From contig CP072944.1 of assembly GCA_024748595.1 (NCBI GenBank), forward strand, positions 342,001-406,000: a stretch of 64,000 nt of DNA, written 5' to 3'. Position 1 is the stretch's first letter. Every line of letters starts with the position of its first letter. The notes under the pieces were generated by a model. That model saw only the letters and a list, made by a program, of their open reading frames with translations. It ran no database searches and had not been told where the DNA came from. Source of the DNA: Sodalis sp. Ffu. Its GTDB lineage: Bacteria; Pseudomonadota; Gammaproteobacteria; Enterobacterales; Enterobacteriaceae. Shown here piece after piece: positions 43,370 to 55,037 of the stretch. The translations under genes and the position numbers were made by a program.

Positions 43370-43885
43370 CTATTTATACGGTGTATCAGTATCATCGCGC
43401 TCGTTGCGTCCTAAATGAAACGCCACCACCATCCCCGCCAGCAATAGCATTGATGCCAGCTCTACCGCTAATACATAGGGTCCGAATAAGGCAATGCCAA
43501 CGCTTTTAGCTTCAATCAACTGACCGCTGATTCCATAAGCGCCTGCATCCCAAATGCCGTGTAGTAGCACCGACAGTAGTATTACTGATAGCAGCGATGG
43601 TCCCAACCAGACTGCAGGCGTTAACCAGGTACGCTCCTGCTGGCGGCCGCCGGCGCCCATATTGAGCATCATCACTACGAACACGAACAACACCATAATG
43701 GCGCCGGCATAGATGATGATTTCCAGCGCCCCGGCAAAATAAGCTCCTAGGGAAAAAAACACTCCGGCGATGGCCAGCAGTGAGGTAATCAGGTATAATA
43801 GCGCGTATACCGGTTGGGTGTGTGTGATGACGCGCACCGTCGCCAAAACCGCTACTAGTCCGGAAGAATAAAACGCCAGTTCCAT
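43370..43885 (-). CDS. nuoJ: NADH-quinone oxidoreductase subunit J
   Basis: This is a membrane subunit of NDH-1. It has 171 residues against 184 in E. coli; the difference is mostly a shortened hydrophilic C-terminal tail. The conserved helix 3 '[25 protein letters not shown]', which contains the quinone-coupling pi-bulge region, is intact. Five membrane segments are visible. The gap to nuoK is 8 bp. Confidence 0.95.
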   Translation of the reverse strand: MELAFYSSGLVAVLATVRVITHTQPVYALLYLITSLLAIAGVFFSLGAYFAGALEIIIYAGAIMVLFVFVVMMLNMGAGGRQQERTWLTPAVWLGPSLLSVILLSVLLHGIWDAGAYGISGQLIEAKSVGIALFGPYVLAVELASMLLLAGMVVAFHLGRNERDDTDTPYK

Positions 43886-43897
43886 AGCCAGTCTCCT

Positions 43898-44440
43898 TTA
43901 TGGCAGCAAGCCTTTAACGTCGATGGGTTTGGCTTCGTTTTCAGCGTCGCCCTTATCTTTGCCCTCAATCGCCATACCAGATATTCCGTAAAAATTATAT
44001 TCTGGATATTTACCCGGCCCTGAAATCAGCAAATCTGTTTTTTCATACACCAAATCCTGCCGTTTAAACTCGCCCATTTCAAAATCTGGGGTTAATTGGA
44101 TTGCGGTGGTGGGACAGGCTTCTTCACACAGACCGCAAAAAATGCATCGAGAAAAATTGATGCGGAAAAACTCTGGATACCAACGTCCGTCCTTAGTTTC
44201 AGCCTTTTGCAGCGAAATACAGCCTACTGGACATGCTACTGCACATAGGTTACAAGCTACACAGCGCTCATTGCCATCCGGGTTTCTGGTCAGTACAATA
44301 CGGCCGCGATAACGGGGTGGAGGGTTGACCGGTACATCGGGATACATGCGGGTTTCACGTTTGTTAAAAGCCTGCATGCCGATCATCCATATGCTGCGTA
44401 GCGTGGTACCGCAACCTATCGCTAACTCTTTCAATGTCAT
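43898..44440 (-). CDS. nuoI: NADH-quinone oxidoreductase subunit I
   Basis: This is a peripheral-arm subunit carrying two [4Fe-4S] clusters (N6a and N6b) that pass electrons to NuoB. It has 180 residues, as in E. coli. Both ferredoxin motifs are intact ([12 protein letters not shown] and [12 protein letters not shown]). I placed the start at 44440 (MTLKELA), which matches the family and leaves 17 bp after nuoH; the frame is open another 31 codons upstream, but those overlap nuoH. Confidence 0.96.
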   Translation of the reverse strand: MTLKELAIGCGTTLRSIWMIGMQAFNKRETRMYPDVPVNPPPRYRGRIVLTRNPDGNERCVACNLCAVACPVGCISLQKAETKDGRWYPEFFRINFSRCIFCGLCEEACPTTAIQLTPDFEMGEFKRQDLVYEKTDLLISGPGKYPEYNFYGISGMAIEGKDKGDAENEAKPIDVKGLLP

Positions 44441-44457
44441 ATATTTTTCACCATTAA

Positions 44458-45405
44458 TTATTGAGCTTTGTACAAGATAACTGCTGCAGTGGCCAATAGG
44501 TTTATCAAGGTAATAGGCAAGCAAAGTTTCCAACCAAATGCCATTACCTGGTCATAACGCGGGCGCGGCAGTGCAGCGCGGATCAGAATGAACATCATTA
44601 TAAAAAAAACAGTTTTAATCGCGAACCAGATAAACGATGGCAACCACGGCCCCAGCCAACCACCGAAAAATAGCGTGACGATTAACGCTGAAATTGTGAC
44701 AATACTGACATATTCACCTACAAAAAATAGACCGAACTTCATACCGGAATATTCAATATGGTAGCCATTGGCTAGTTCCTGCTCGGCTTCTGGTTGGTCG
44801 AACGGATGGCGATGGCAGACCGCCACACCGGCCAGGAAAAAGGTGATAAAGCCAAAGAATTGTGGCACTACGTTCCACAGGTGTGCCTGGGTCTCGACAA
44901 TGGAGCTAAGTCTAAACGATCCAGCCCGTGCCACAACGCCCATCAGCGATAGCCCGAGAAACACCTCATAGCTGAGGGTTTGTGCCGTGGCACGCATGGC
45001 GCCGAGTAGGGAGTATTTGTTATTACTCGACCAGCCGGCAAACAGCACAGCGTAGACTGCTAACCCCGCCATCATCAAAAAAAATAGCACGCCGATATTG
45101 AGATCGGCCACGACCCAGCTGGAGCTAACCGGTACGATAGCGAAAGTAATTAGCAGCGAGGTAAAGGCGATGACCGGCGCCAAGGTAAAAATACCCCGGT
45201 CTGCGAACGGTGGTATCCAATCTTCCTTGAATGTCATTTTTAGTACATCGGCCAGCAGCTGTAGCGTGCCGCCCCAACCTACCCGATTAGGGCCGTAACG
45301 GTTTTGGAATAATCCTAACAATCGGCGTTCGACGAAACTTAGGTAAGCGCTGCAAGTAACTACTATCAACAGAATGACAATAGCCTTCACTATCGTCAGG
45401 ATCAT
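44458..45405 (-). CDS. nuoH: NADH-quinone oxidoreductase subunit H
   Basis: This is the membrane subunit that forms the quinone chamber with NuoB and NuoCD. It has 315 residues (325 in E. coli). The quinone-site loop '[11 protein letters not shown]' and '[22 protein letters not shown]' are intact, with eight membrane helices. The ATG at 45405 has a strong GGAGG 8 nt upstream. The codons upstream of it (GAG GTT ACC GAA) still resemble the E. coli N-terminus, so about ten N-terminal residues seem to have been dropped. The nuoG stop lies 18 bp upstream. Confidence 0.94.
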   Translation of the reverse strand: MILTIVKAIVILLIVVTCSAYLSFVERRLLGLFQNRYGPNRVGWGGTLQLLADVLKMTFKEDWIPPFADRGIFTLAPVIAFTSLLITFAIVPVSSSWVVADLNIGVLFFLMMAGLAVYAVLFAGWSSNNKYSLLGAMRATAQTLSYEVFLGLSLMGVVARAGSFRLSSIVETQAHLWNVVPQFFGFITFFLAGVAVCHRHPFDQPEAEQELANGYHIEYSGMKFGLFFVGEYVSIVTISALIVTLFFGGWLGPWLPSFIWFAIKTVFFIMMFILIRAALPRPRYDQVMAFGWKLCLPITLINLLATAAVILYKAQ

Positions 45406-45423
45406 TTCGGTAACCTCCGTAAA

Positions 45424-48156
45424 CTATTCATACGCAGCTTCTCGCAAATTTTCAACTCGTAATCCCATAAGTATTGGGGGGATGCCTGGTAAGCCCAGCG
45501 GTAAACCGATTTGCCCGGCATTAAGATTGTTGCTGAATCTTACTGGCAGGCGTAATTCCTGGCCGGCGCAGCTGAAAGCGAGCAGCATGCCGCTGTTGAA
45601 TCCTAGACGGACAGCATCTACCTGGCTAATAGTTACATAGGGATCCGGCATACTCTCCTGAATTACTGCTGATCGCTGTGATGTTTCTTCGCTACCAAAC
45701 AAATGCCAGTAAGGGGCTACATACCAGCTGCCGTCATGTGAAGGCATAAAAGCTGGCGGAATAGCTCTGAACCAATCTAGAGTTCCTTCGCTGGCTTCCA
45801 GCAGCCGTACACCAGGATCGCCATGAAGCAAATGACCGCCTACTTTATCCTGAAATTTGTTCCAGGCTTGAGGAGAATTCCAGCCTGGCGCCCATGCGAA
45901 GGCCACCTGCTGACGCGGTGCCTGTGGGGAGTTATTACCTTCCATGGAGAAGGCGAACATGGTATCAGGGTCTTGAGGTACGCGCGGTTCGTGCACGCTG
46001 ATATTAGCGTGCATAGCGGTACGGCCGCTATATCGATGTGGCTCTCGTGCTAGCTTCTGTCCGTGGATGCGGAACGATGCATCTGGGGCCGCATCTTTGA
46101 TGCCAGCCAGTTGCGGAAGCGCCTGAGCCGCGGCATGGATAACATGATCAAGCTTAGTCCAGCTCACCTGATGGTTTAAATAGGTAGCGTGTATAAAGTG
46201 CAGCCAACGCCAGCTATCCAGTATCACCACGTCATTATTGTAATAAGTTGGGTCATAAACTTGGAAGAAGCGCTGTGCGCGACCTTCCTGGTTGATCAAG
46301 GTGCCATCGCTTTCAGCGAAGCTGGCTGCCGAAAGGATGAGATGGGCTTTTTCTTGAATAGAATTGCGTTGATGATCTAGCACAATTAATTGATTAACGT
46401 TTGCCAGTGCATTATCGATACGCGTTGCATAAGCCTGCCGGTAGAGGTCATTTTCTAGCACGATGACGCTATCAGCCATACCTTGCTCAACTTTACTCAG
46501 CGCATCATCAAGACTGCCACCACCTATCATGGCAAGGCCCATACTATTAGCAGCAGCGGCGACAAAGCTAATTCCTACCTCGCTACCGCGGCTTTTCAGG
46601 GCGCGTGCAACGTTGGCGGCAGCTGCAATTATCGCCTCATTACCAGCATTGCTGCCGGATATGATAAGAGGCTTATGCGCGCTCGCCAAAGCTTGCACTA
46701 CTACGGCGATCTTGCCTTTGAGTGCATCATCTAAATCGCTTACCGCCGGAGCCGTATTATCTAGAGCATGAGCGATGGCGAAGCCAAGGCGCGCCTGATC
46801 ATCCACAGGAGCGCAGTAGCTCCAGGCGGCGATATCGTCTAGCTTGGTTTGATCAATATTGGTGATAAACAGTGGGTGTTTGGCGTGTTGCCCGATATTC
46901 ATGATTGCAGCGATCTGCCAGTCGGCAATTTTCTGTGCCGCCGCCATTTTCCGCGCCTTGCTTTTTATAGCCTGGCGCACTGCCAGCGCGATGCGGGCGC
47001 CAGTTTGAGTCAAATCCTCCCCAAGTACCAGCACCGCATCGTAGCTTTCTATTTCGCGCAGTGATGGGGAATGAATTCCACCGTTGCGTAGCACATTGAG
47101 CATCAGCGTCATTCGGTTTTGTTCGGCACCACCGATACCTGTATAGAAGTTTTTATCTCCTACCAGTTTGCGCAAAGCGAAATTGCTTTCGATGCTGGCG
47201 CGCGGCGAACCGATCCCGATCATTTTGCGCGCCCTGCGCATCGCATCCGCAGCGCTCTGCATAGCTTGTTCCATGTTTAGGGTAATCCAGTCGTTGCCGC
47301 GGCGTTGTAGCGGTTGCTTCGGACGATTTTTAAGATTGACGTAGCTATAGCCGAACCGGCCTCGGTCGCACAGGAAGTAGTGATTAACGCTACCGTTATA
47401 GCGATTTTCAATGCGACGTAACTCACCGTAGCGCTCTCCGGGGCTGGTATTGCAACCGACGCTGCATTGTTGGCAAACGCTGGGGGCAAATTGCATATCC
47501 CATTTACGGTTGTATAGTTTGGAATGGGTTTTATCAGTAAATACGCCGGTTGGGCAAATTTCTACTAGGTTGCCGGAAAATTCGCTTTCTAGCATACCTT
47601 CTTGAGGACGGCCGAAGTAAAGTTTATCATTGGTTCCATAGACACCTAGGTCACTGCCATCAGCGTAATCTTTATAGTAACGCACGCAACGATAGCAAGC
47701 TATACAGCGGTTCATCTCGTGAGAAATAAACGGCCCCAGATACTGATTACGGTGCGTACGTTTTGTAAAGCGATAACGGCGGAAATTTTGGTCGGTCATC
47801 ACCGTCATGTCCTGTAGGTGACAGTTGCCACCTTCTTCGCACACCGGACAGTCATGGGGATGATTGATCATCATACACTCTATAACGTTTTTGCGGAACT
47901 GCTTTGCTTCATCGTCGACGATGGAGATTAAAGTTCCGTGCGCGGCTTGGGTCATACAAGACATTACTAAATGACCTTGGGTATCTTTGGTGTCTTGGTA
48001 TTGCTTGACTGCGCACTGGCGACAAGCGCCTACGCTGCCTAGCACTGGATGCCAGCAAAAATAAGGAATATCAAGGCCGATGGAGAGACAAGCTTGCAGC
48101 AAATTGTCTGATCCGTTGACCACATATTTGTTGCCGTCTACGTAAATTATAGCCAT
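45424..48156 (-). CDS. nuoG: NADH-quinone oxidoreductase subunit G
   Basis: This is the large peripheral-arm Fe-S subunit. From the ATG at 48156 it has 910 residues (908 in E. coli). Order: a [2Fe-2S] domain with [15 protein letters not shown] (about 34-48), a His/Cys cluster region [14 protein letters not shown], ferredoxin cysteines CIACYRC, the N7-type cluster motif CQQCSVGCN near 225, then the molybdopterin-oxidoreductase-like fold. Two further in-frame ATG codons (48165, 48171) precede it. None of the three has a strong ribosome binding site, so the exact start is uncertain by five codons. Confidence 0.95.
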   Translation of the reverse strand: MAIIYVDGNKYVVNGSDNLLQACLSIGLDIPYFCWHPVLGSVGACRQCAVKQYQDTKDTQGHLVMSCMTQAAHGTLISIVDDEAKQFRKNVIECMMINHPHDCPVCEEGGNCHLQDMTVMTDQNFRRYRFTKRTHRNQYLGPFISHEMNRCIACYRCVRYYKDYADGSDLGVYGTNDKLYFGRPQEGMLESEFSGNLVEICPTGVFTDKTHSKLYNRKWDMQFAPSVCQQCSVGCNTSPGERYGELRRIENRYNGSVNHYFLCDRGRFGYSYVNLKNRPKQPLQRRGNDWITLNMEQAMQSAADAMRRARKMIGIGSPRASIESNFALRKLVGDKNFYTGIGGAEQNRMTLMLNVLRNGGIHSPSLREIESYDAVLVLGEDLTQTGARIALAVRQAIKSKARKMAAAQKIADWQIAAIMNIGQHAKHPLFITNIDQTKLDDIAAWSYCAPVDDQARLGFAIAHALDNTAPAVSDLDDALKGKIAVVVQALASAHKPLIISGSNAGNEAIIAAAANVARALKSRGSEVGISFVAAAANSMGLAMIGGGSLDDALSKVEQGMADSVIVLENDLYRQAYATRIDNALANVNQLIVLDHQRNSIQEKAHLILSAASFAESDGTLINQEGRAQRFFQVYDPTYYNNDVVILDSWRWLHFIHATYLNHQVSWTKLDHVIHAAAQALPQLAGIKDAAPDASFRIHGQKLAREPHRYSGRTAMHANISVHEPRVPQDPDTMFAFSMEGNNSPQAPRQQVAFAWAPGWNSPQAWNKFQDKVGGHLLHGDPGVRLLEASEGTLDWFRAIPPAFMPSHDGSWYVAPYWHLFGSEETSQRSAVIQESMPDPYVTISQVDAVRLGFNSGMLLAFSCAGQELRLPVRFSNNLNAGQIGLPLGLPGIPPILMGLRVENLREAAYE

Positions 48157-48262
48157 AGTCAGCATGCTCATATGAAGCCCGTTAACGGTGGGCGTTAATT
48201 AAAAATGCTTCAAGGTGCAAAGCGGTTTGCATTCTCTTAATACGTTCGTGTTACGTGACCAA

Positions 48263-49609
48263 TTACCAGCGCACTTTTAGTAAATTAGGCTGTATGCCAG
48301 CAATATTGCGCGTATTGCCAAGATAATTAGCAAAAATTCCTGCTTCAAATTCAGATCTGAAATATTGTATCGCGCTTTGCAGCGGCTCTACAGCTCCCGG
48401 CGCATGGGCACAGAAGGTATTGCCCGGTCTTAGGAAGCGACACAGTTGTTCAAGGGTTTCGAGATCTCCAGGCTGCCCATTACCGTTTTCCAGCTCCCGC
48501 AATATCTTGACGCTCCATGATAGACCATCACGGCACGGGGTACACCAGCCGCAAGATTCTCGGGCAAAAAACTCCTCTAGGTTAAGTGTCAATGACACCA
48601 TATTGATTTTGTTATCCACCGCTATCGCTAAGGCGGTACCGAGCCGGCTGCCCGCTTTACCGATATTTTCAAAGTCCATCGGCAAATCTAGATGATCTTG
48701 GGTCAAGAAATCGGTGCTAGCGCCACCGGGTTGCCAGGCTTTTAAGGTCAGGTTATCATGCATACCGCCAGCGTAAACTTCCAGTATTTCACGGGCGGTA
48801 ATACCAAATGGTAGCTCCCATAAGCCGGGATTTTTCACCCGACCAGAAAAGCCCATCAATTTAGTTCCGGTATCGTTGCTCTTACCGGCGGTAATGCTTT
48901 TATACCATTGGACACCATGCTCAAGGATTGCTGGCACATTACAAAGGGTCTCGACATTATTAACGCAGGTGGGTTTGCCCCATACGCCTACGCTGGCAGG
49001 AAATGGCGGTTTATAGCGTGGTGTGGCTCGTCGTCCCTCCAGCGAGTTAATCAACGCTGTCTCTTCACCGCAGATATAGCGGCCGGCTCCTGTATGGATA
49101 AACAATTCAAAATCGAATCCGCTGCCAAAAATATTTTTACCTAACAGGCCGGCTTCGGTGGCCTCTGCAATAGCACGGTGCAAATGCTTAGACGCTTTGA
49201 TATATTCACCACGTAAGAAAATATAGCCGCGATATGCTTTTAGGGCATAGGCAGCAATCAGCATCCCCTCTACCAGCAGATGAGGCAATTGTTCCATTTG
49301 CTGACGATCTTTGTAGGTCCCCGGTTCCATCTCATCGGCATTGCACAGCAGGTAGCGTATGTCCATCAATGCATCTTTTGGCATTAGGCTCCATTTTAGT
49401 CCAGTGGAAAAGCCAGCGCCGCCTCGCCCTTTCAGGCCTGAATCCTTCACTAAAGTTACAATCTCGTCTTGAGCCATGCTGCAAAGAGCCTTGCGCGCAC
49501 CGACATAGCCGTTTTTGCTCTGATATTCGTCCAGCCATACAGGCTGGAGGTCATCGCGCAGTCTCCAGGTAAGCGGATGCATTTCTGGCGTGCGGCGGGG
49601 TTTGTTCAT
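48263..49609 (-). CDS. nuoF: NADH-quinone oxidoreductase subunit F
   Basis: This is the NADH-oxidising subunit that binds FMN and the N3 [4Fe-4S] cluster. It has 448 residues (445 in E. coli). The NADH/FMN motifs [16 protein letters not shown] and '[17 protein letters not shown]' are intact, as is the cluster motif [12 protein letters not shown]. Its start overlaps the nuoE stop by 4 bp. A 106-bp gap precedes nuoG. Confidence 0.96.
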   Translation of the reverse strand: MNKPRRTPEMHPLTWRLRDDLQPVWLDEYQSKNGYVGARKALCSMAQDEIVTLVKDSGLKGRGGAGFSTGLKWSLMPKDALMDIRYLLCNADEMEPGTYKDRQQMEQLPHLLVEGMLIAAYALKAYRGYIFLRGEYIKASKHLHRAIAEATEAGLLGKNIFGSGFDFELFIHTGAGRYICGEETALINSLEGRRATPRYKPPFPASVGVWGKPTCVNNVETLCNVPAILEHGVQWYKSITAGKSNDTGTKLMGFSGRVKNPGLWELPFGITAREILEVYAGGMHDNLTLKAWQPGGASTDFLTQDHLDLPMDFENIGKAGSRLGTALAIAVDNKINMVSLTLNLEEFFARESCGWCTPCRDGLSWSVKILRELENGNGQPGDLETLEQLCRFLRPGNTFCAHAPGAVEPLQSAIQYFRSEFEAGIFANYLGNTRNIAGIQPNLLKVRW

Positions 49610-50139
49610 CGATATTGCTCCAGTAGCGGACCAATGCCTACCGGCGTCAAGTGCACATGGGTATCCTCGTCCACCATCATTGTCGGCCCTTTATCGCAAT
49701 TGCCTAAACAACATGTGGGCAATAGTGTGAATCGTCTGTCCAGCGTAGTCTGGCCTGGTTTGATATTCAAGTACTGTTCAAGCGTCGCTTGGATTGCCTG
49801 ATAACCAGTGATATAACACACTACGCTATCGCAATAACGAATAATATGGCGACCTACCGGCTGACGAAAAATCTGGCTGTAAAACGTGGCCACCTCTTCT
49901 ACATCGTTATCTGAGATGCCCAATACCTGAGCAATTGCTTTAATAGCGCCGTCTGGCACCCATCCACGGCTTTTTTGTACAATTTTTAGTGTTTCTATGG
50001 AAGCAGAGCGTGCATTCTCGTAATGGTGTTTTTTGTGTTCGATAGCCTCGCGCTCTTCTTGATTTAGCTCGAAGGACTCGGTGGTAAACTCAAGACCCGT
50101 AGCTTGCCCATGGTTAGGGTTAACTTGGTGTTGATTCAT
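49606..50139 (-). CDS. nuoE: NADH-quinone oxidoreductase subunit E
   Basis: This is the thioredoxin-like [2Fe-2S] subunit (cluster N1a). It has 177 residues (166 in E. coli), with a somewhat longer N-terminus. Cluster ligands are seen in CDSVVC and in [13 protein letters not shown]. It follows nuoCD by 2 bp and overlaps nuoF. Confidence 0.95.
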   Translation of the reverse strand: MNQHQVNPNHGQATGLEFTTESFELNQEEREAIEHKKHHYENARSASIETLKIVQKSRGWVPDGAIKAIAQVLGISDNDVEEVATFYSQIFRQPVGRHIIRYCDSVVCYITGYQAIQATLEQYLNIKPGQTTLDRRFTLLPTCCLGNCDKGPTMMVDEDTHVHLTPVGIGPLLEQYR

Positions 50140-50141
50140 AA

Positions 50142-51941
50142 TTAGCGGTCCACATCTGACATAACGAAATCAATACTGCCTAGATATACGATTAAATCAG
50201 ATACCATGCTACCTCGAATAACCGAGGGTATTTGCTGAAGATGAGGGAAACTCGGCGTGCGAATGCGCGTCCGGTAACTCATGGTACTGCCATCGCTGAT
50301 CAGGTAGTAACTATTGATACCTTTGGTGGCTTCGATCATCTGGAATGATTCATTGGCCGGTATCACCGGTCCCCAGGAAACCTGCAAGAAGTGAGTGATA
50401 AGTGTTTCTATATGCTGCAGAGTGCGCTCTTTCGGCGGTGGTGTGGTCAGCGGGTGATCGGCTTTAAATGGTCCAGCAGGCATATTTTTTAGGCATTGTT
50501 CAAGGATACGTAGACTTTGGCGCATTTCTTCCACCTTCAGCATCACGCGGCTATAACAGTCGCTGACACCGTTACCTACTGGTACTTCGAAATCAAAGTT
50601 TTCGTAGCCAGAATAGGGCCGCCATTTACGCACATCAAAGTTGATGCCAGTGGCGCGCAGACCTGCACCGGTTACGCCCCATTCCAATGCCTCTTTGGCG
50701 CCGTATGCGGCAACGCCTTCGGCACGAGCGCGCAGTACGCTGTTTTTCAGAGCTGCTTTGACATAGCTGTTCAGTCGTTTTGGTAGCCAGTCGAGGAATT
50801 CACGCAACAGGTCTTCCCAACCATGCGGTAAATCGTGAGCCACGCCGCCGATGCGGAACCAAGCTGGATGCATGCGAAAACCTGTAATTGCTTCGACCAC
50901 ATCATATATTTTTTGCCGGTCGGTAAAAGCTAAAAATACTGAAGTCATTCCGCCTATGTCTTGAATATAGGTACTGATATATAGCAAATGGCTATTAATG
51001 CGGAACAGTTCTGACAGCATCATCCGAATTATGTTCACACGGTCTGGTACCACGATGCCGGCCAGTTTTTCTACTGCCAGGATATAGGGCATTTCATTCA
51101 CGCAACCACCGAGGTATTCGACGCGGTCGGTATATGGAATATAACTGTGCCAGGACTGTCGCTCCCCCATTTTTTCAGCGCCGCGATGGTGGTAACCGAT
51201 ATCAGGAATGCAGTCGATGATCTCTTCACCGTCCAACTGTAAAATAATACGGAATGCACCATGCACGGAAGGATGGTTTGGACCTAAATTAAGGAACATA
51301 AAGTCTTCGTTTTCTGTGCCTTGCTTCATACCCCACTCTTCTGGTTTAAAGGTTAGTTTTTCCATTTCCAAATCTTCTTTTTGTTTGGTAAGGATAAAAG
51401 GATCAAACTCAGTGGCGCGCGCAGGATAATCCTTGCGTAGCGGATGTCCTTCCCAGTTTTTTGGCATCATGATGCGGGTCAGATGCGGATGACCGGTGAA
51501 GGTCATCCCGAACATTTCCCAAGTTTCGCGTTCGTACCAATTAGCATTGGGGAATAAAGCGGTCACCGTTGGCAGATGCATCGATGTTTCCACCAAAGGA
51601 ACTTTAAGAATGATATCGCGATTGCGATCGATAGAGATCAGGTGATAAAAAACGGTGAAATCCACTTCTGGCAGTCCATCGCGATGGGTGCGTAGGCGCT
51701 CGTCTACCCCATGTAGGTCATAGAGCATCACATAGGGTTGGTGTAATTTTTTCAAAAATGTCAGAATGTCCAGAAGTTGCTCGCGCTTCACCCACACTAC
51801 CGGTGAACCGATTCGGGTAGATTGCACAGTAAATGCTTTCATTCCAAAACAGTTACGCAACTCGCCAATCACAAGATCATCGTCATGATTTTGTGTTTCC
51901 CAAGCCAGCATAGTGGTATTTTGCGTTATCAATTCAGTCAT
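50142..51941 (-). CDS. nuoCD: NADH-quinone oxidoreductase fused subunits C and D
   Basis: This protein provides the quinone-reduction site together with NuoB. It has 599 residues, with NuoC (about 1-190) and NuoD (about 210-599) fused as in E. coli. NuoC has '[26 protein letters not shown]'; NuoD has '[15 protein letters not shown]', including the quinone-site His. Both domains are full length and undamaged. Confidence 0.96.
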   Translation of the reverse strand: MTELITQNTTMLAWETQNHDDDLVIGELRNCFGMKAFTVQSTRIGSPVVWVKREQLLDILTFLKKLHQPYVMLYDLHGVDERLRTHRDGLPEVDFTVFYHLISIDRNRDIILKVPLVETSMHLPTVTALFPNANWYERETWEMFGMTFTGHPHLTRIMMPKNWEGHPLRKDYPARATEFDPFILTKQKEDLEMEKLTFKPEEWGMKQGTENEDFMFLNLGPNHPSVHGAFRIILQLDGEEIIDCIPDIGYHHRGAEKMGERQSWHSYIPYTDRVEYLGGCVNEMPYILAVEKLAGIVVPDRVNIIRMMLSELFRINSHLLYISTYIQDIGGMTSVFLAFTDRQKIYDVVEAITGFRMHPAWFRIGGVAHDLPHGWEDLLREFLDWLPKRLNSYVKAALKNSVLRARAEGVAAYGAKEALEWGVTGAGLRATGINFDVRKWRPYSGYENFDFEVPVGNGVSDCYSRVMLKVEEMRQSLRILEQCLKNMPAGPFKADHPLTTPPPKERTLQHIETLITHFLQVSWGPVIPANESFQMIEATKGINSYYLISDGSTMSYRTRIRTPSFPHLQQIPSVIRGSMVSDLIVYLGSIDFVMSDVDR

Positions 51942-52046
51942 AGTTATATGTTTTCATCACATTAATGGTAATTGTGCGCAGGCACAGATGCCCTGTCTCT
52001 ACACCACCATGCCAGTGGATTTACGGGACAGTATATGTATTTGCAT

Positions 52047-52721
52047 TTAAATTTCGTCTGGGGAGCGCAGATGGGTGACTGCAATGCGCTCAGCATGCTT
52101 ACTTTTGCGTTCTGACTCCATGTTAGCGCGATACACGCCTTGATCGCCAACTACCCAAGAAAGCGGCCGTCGTTCTTTGCTAATAGATTTTTTTAACAGC
52201 AGCAGCGCCTGGATATAGGCCTCGGGGCGCGGTGGACAGCCTGGGATATAAATATCTACAGGCAGGAACTTATCTACCCCCTGGACGACTGAATAAATAT
52301 CGTACATTCCGCCCGAATTGGCGCAAGCGCCCATGGAAATCACCCATTTCGGTTCCAGCATTTGGTCGTACAGGCGCTGAATAACAGGAGCCATTTTGAT
52401 GAATGGCGTGCCCGCTACAACCATGAAATCCGCTTGTCGCGGTGAGGAGCGGATAACTTCCGCGCCGAAGCGCGCTACATCGTGTACGGCGGTAAAGGCA
52501 GTAGTCATTTCGACATAGCAACAGGAAAGACCAAAATTGTAAGGCCAAAGTGAATTGCTGCGTCCCCAATTTACTGCATTATTCAAGATAGTTTTCAACT
52601 TGCCGAAATAAAATCTGCGATGGATATTCTGTTCTAGAGGGTCAGCTACGATTTCCTGTTTTTGTAGGGGATAACGATCGTTGTTACCACCCGGCTTCGC
52701 GTGTGTGAGAGTGTAATCCAT
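52047..52721 (-). CDS. nuoB: NADH-quinone oxidoreductase subunit B
   Basis: This subunit carries the terminal N2 [4Fe-4S] cluster next to the quinone. It has 224 residues (220 in E. coli). Cluster ligands C67, C68, C133 and C162 are all present ([23 protein letters not shown]). It starts 15 bp after nuoA and is separated from nuoCD by 105 bp of spacer. Confidence 0.96.
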   Translation of the reverse strand: MDYTLTHAKPGGNNDRYPLQKQEIVADPLEQNIHRRFYFGKLKTILNNAVNWGRSNSLWPYNFGLSCCYVEMTTAFTAVHDVARFGAEVIRSSPRQADFMVVAGTPFIKMAPVIQRLYDQMLEPKWVISMGACANSGGMYDIYSVVQGVDKFLPVDIYIPGCPPRPEAYIQALLLLKKSISKERRPLSWVVGDQGVYRANMESERKSKHAERIAVTHLRSPDEI

Positions 52722-52736
52722 TTTAATGCCTCGCTA

Positions 52737-53195
52737 TTATTTTTTTGATAAAGTTAAATTTTGACTACATGGCCCCATGTGACACCTACGTTGGGAGCGA
52801 TTTGGTGTCCAATCAATTGCACTGATACGCACTAAATAAAGCAGGCCTGCTAATAAGATACAAATAAAAATAGTTGCTTCAATGAAGCCTATCCAACCTG
52901 CTTCTCGTATAGCAGTGGACCACGCATAAAGATATAGAGCTTCAACGTCAAAAATAACGAAAAACATTGCTACAAGATAAAATTTTGCCGAAAATCGCAG
53001 CCTGGCAGTGCCCACTGGATTGATACCGGACTCGAAGGGAATATTTTTCGAACGTGTCCATGCACGTCCGCCCAATAGAACGCCGCCGAGGAGCATAAAA
53101 GCGCACAGGCTAAAAGCGCCGATTAGGAACACCAAGAATGCCCAGTTATGAGTGGTAATTTCAGTGGTTATTGACATTGTTTTGCTACTCATCAA
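52737..53195 (-). CDS. nuoA: NADH-quinone oxidoreductase subunit A
   Basis: This is a small membrane subunit and the first gene of the nuo operon. It has 152 residues (147 in E. coli). Three membrane helices are visible, with the conserved loop '[36 protein letters not shown]'. The first few residues allow more than one start (ATG codons at 53195, 53192 and 53177). The C-terminal tail differs from E. coli. The operon promoter must lie upstream of 53195. Confidence 0.95.
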   Translation of the reverse strand: MMSSKTMSITTEITTHNWAFLVFLIGAFSLCAFMLLGGVLLGGRAWTRSKNIPFESGINPVGTARLRFSAKFYLVAMFFVIFDVEALYLYAWSTAIREAGWIGFIEATIFICILLAGLLYLVRISAIDWTPNRSQRRCHMGPCSQNLTLSKK

Positions 53196-54778
53196 AAGTG
53201 TGGTAATTTGCAGGATGTTATTAAAATTAGCAATTTTACTGATCCCATCGATTTATGGGAATAAATAGTAATCAAACGTTAAAAAGCTATATGCATGTCG
53301 ATACACATGCTAGGTAGGGATTTTCTACCCCTAATAAATTGTCAATTTTAACATCATTAATTATTAATTTACACTTGTAAAATTCAATTAACATTCTTTC
53401 AATAGTACGCAAAAATTGAGTTGATCGTATCTAAAGGTCAGTACAGTTATACGCTATTGCAAGCATAACATTAGAAAAAACTTCGCTTCATTATACCATT
53501 TTTACGAAAAATCCAATTGTTCACAGGTATCGTCAAGTCCTTTTTATGACTTGAAACATATTCAATATAATACTAATATTCACTAAGTGTAGTTTATTAA
53601 AATAATAATATTTGATATTCATCATGCAAATATAAACGTAAAAATAGTCACAGGTACATGTTACGCAGCGCGAAACTTGATAAAAGTTTTATCTGTTAAC
53701 CATACTAACTATATATGATGTATGATGGATCATTTTCATTGTAAAATACACAATAAAACAAACCTGATATTATCATATAATTATTATATTATTGAATTAA
53801 GAATTTTAGCACCAAAGAATTTTTACTTTTTAGCTCTGCGGTGGTTTTGCCATATAGCTACTCGACTGCATGGTGTTTAAATCTTCATTGCTTGCTTATT
53901 GTTACTGAGCTGGTTCTCAGTATATAGCGTATAACGGTGGGTGGGGATGGTAACGGCGGCCATTCATAAATTACCCAGTACCTACAAGGTGGTCATGGTT
54001 CATCATTTCGATCAAGGAGTATGATTTCCATACCGGTTTTGTAATCACGACGTTTAACTGTGCAACGTACAGTGTGTGAAACTAATTGCGTTCATTCATA
54101 CTACCAGTGAAATAATTTTATTTGAAGTTAAAAACTTATTTGCGGTACACTCTTTAAAGCGTCGGCAAAAGTATGCAGTATGTATTATGTAAGAATCTGG
54201 AAAGATTTTGATTATCAAGTAGTAATGCACATAGCTTTTTGTCGTTTATTCATCATCTTTACTATGCATCCACGTTTATATTACATAAATTGTAGATGGG
54301 AAACAATGGGGAAAAAGATTATTATGGATGACATGCTGAACATTAGTTGAAGTTGTTAATGTCTTTTTTTGTATACTTATTTAAGATTTTAGATTTCTTA
54401 GCGAATAGCAGATGATCTGCAAGATTTTAGGTTGAATGTATATGAGCATTTTGCTCTTTATTATGTGACAAAATAATTAAGAAATAAGTTACAATTATAA
54501 TTGTAAAAAAGATAATAACGCGCATATCAAATGCGGTTTACTGGCGTTTTATTGAATATTTACTATAAAAAGCTTTGATTTATTCAATAAATTCTTGCTA
54601 GGGGTTATGAATCAGCACTTGGCAAATGGCATAACTTTAACCTATTTATTCTACAGAAATTACTAGGTTGGATATGCTTAAGAGATGACACTGAGGTCAT
54701 CATAATGTAAACGCTGCAGGGAAGCACATCATTACAGGCTATGATTATTAAAATTGGGCTCGGGCGCATTAGCAAATA
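53196..54778. other. gene-free stretch between nuoA and yfaE
   Basis: E. coli has regulators (lrhA and others) upstream of nuoA; none is recognisable. The first few hundred bases should hold the nuo promoter. A short inverted repeat TCCCAT...ATGGGA lies near 53244-53261. Near 54480-54605 there is a probable end of a decayed IS5-like copy. Confidence 0.5.
54480..54605 (-). mobile_element. probable end of a decayed IS5-family copy
   Basis: GATTTATTCAATAAATTC (54580-54597), read on the minus strand, is ATTGAATAAATC followed by AAAGCTTTTTA. This resembles the left end of the other copies (TTGTTGAATAAATC then AAACTTTTT). No transposase text could be read with confidence beyond it, so how far it extends to the left is unknown. 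Confidence 0.35.
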
Positions 54779-55033
54779 TTATAATTTTAGCTCAATGTCC
54801 TCCACCGGGAGGCAGCAGCAGGGGAGAATTTCACCGTGTTGGATAAATGCCAGCGGCTTTTGATTATATTTAACTTCGCCGGATAATAATTGTAGACGAC
54901 AGGCACCGCAATAACCAGAACAACATTGGAATTCCAATGTCACCTGATGCATCACCAGCGCCTGCAGAAGTGATGAGTGGGTTGGCTTGCATGGAATTTC
55001 TGTGCCGCTATAGCGCAACCGAATGAGATTCAT
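54779..55033 (-). CDS. yfaE: 2Fe-2S ferredoxin YfaE, RNR cofactor maintenance
   Basis: This ferredoxin supports assembly and repair of the NrdB diferric-tyrosyl radical. It has 84 residues, exactly the E. coli length, from the ATG at 55033. Cysteines C37, C42, C45 and the C72-C74 group give the [2Fe-2S] pattern (QCCSGYCGAC and LPCCC). The start lies 4 bp past the nrdB stop; the frame is open upstream, but that part overlaps nrdB. Confidence 0.93.
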   Translation of the reverse strand: MNLIRLRYSGTEIPCKPTHSSLLQALVMHQVTLEFQCCSGYCGACRLQLLSGEVKYNQKPLAFIQHGEILPCCCLPVEDIELKL

Positions 55034-55037
55034 CGGC

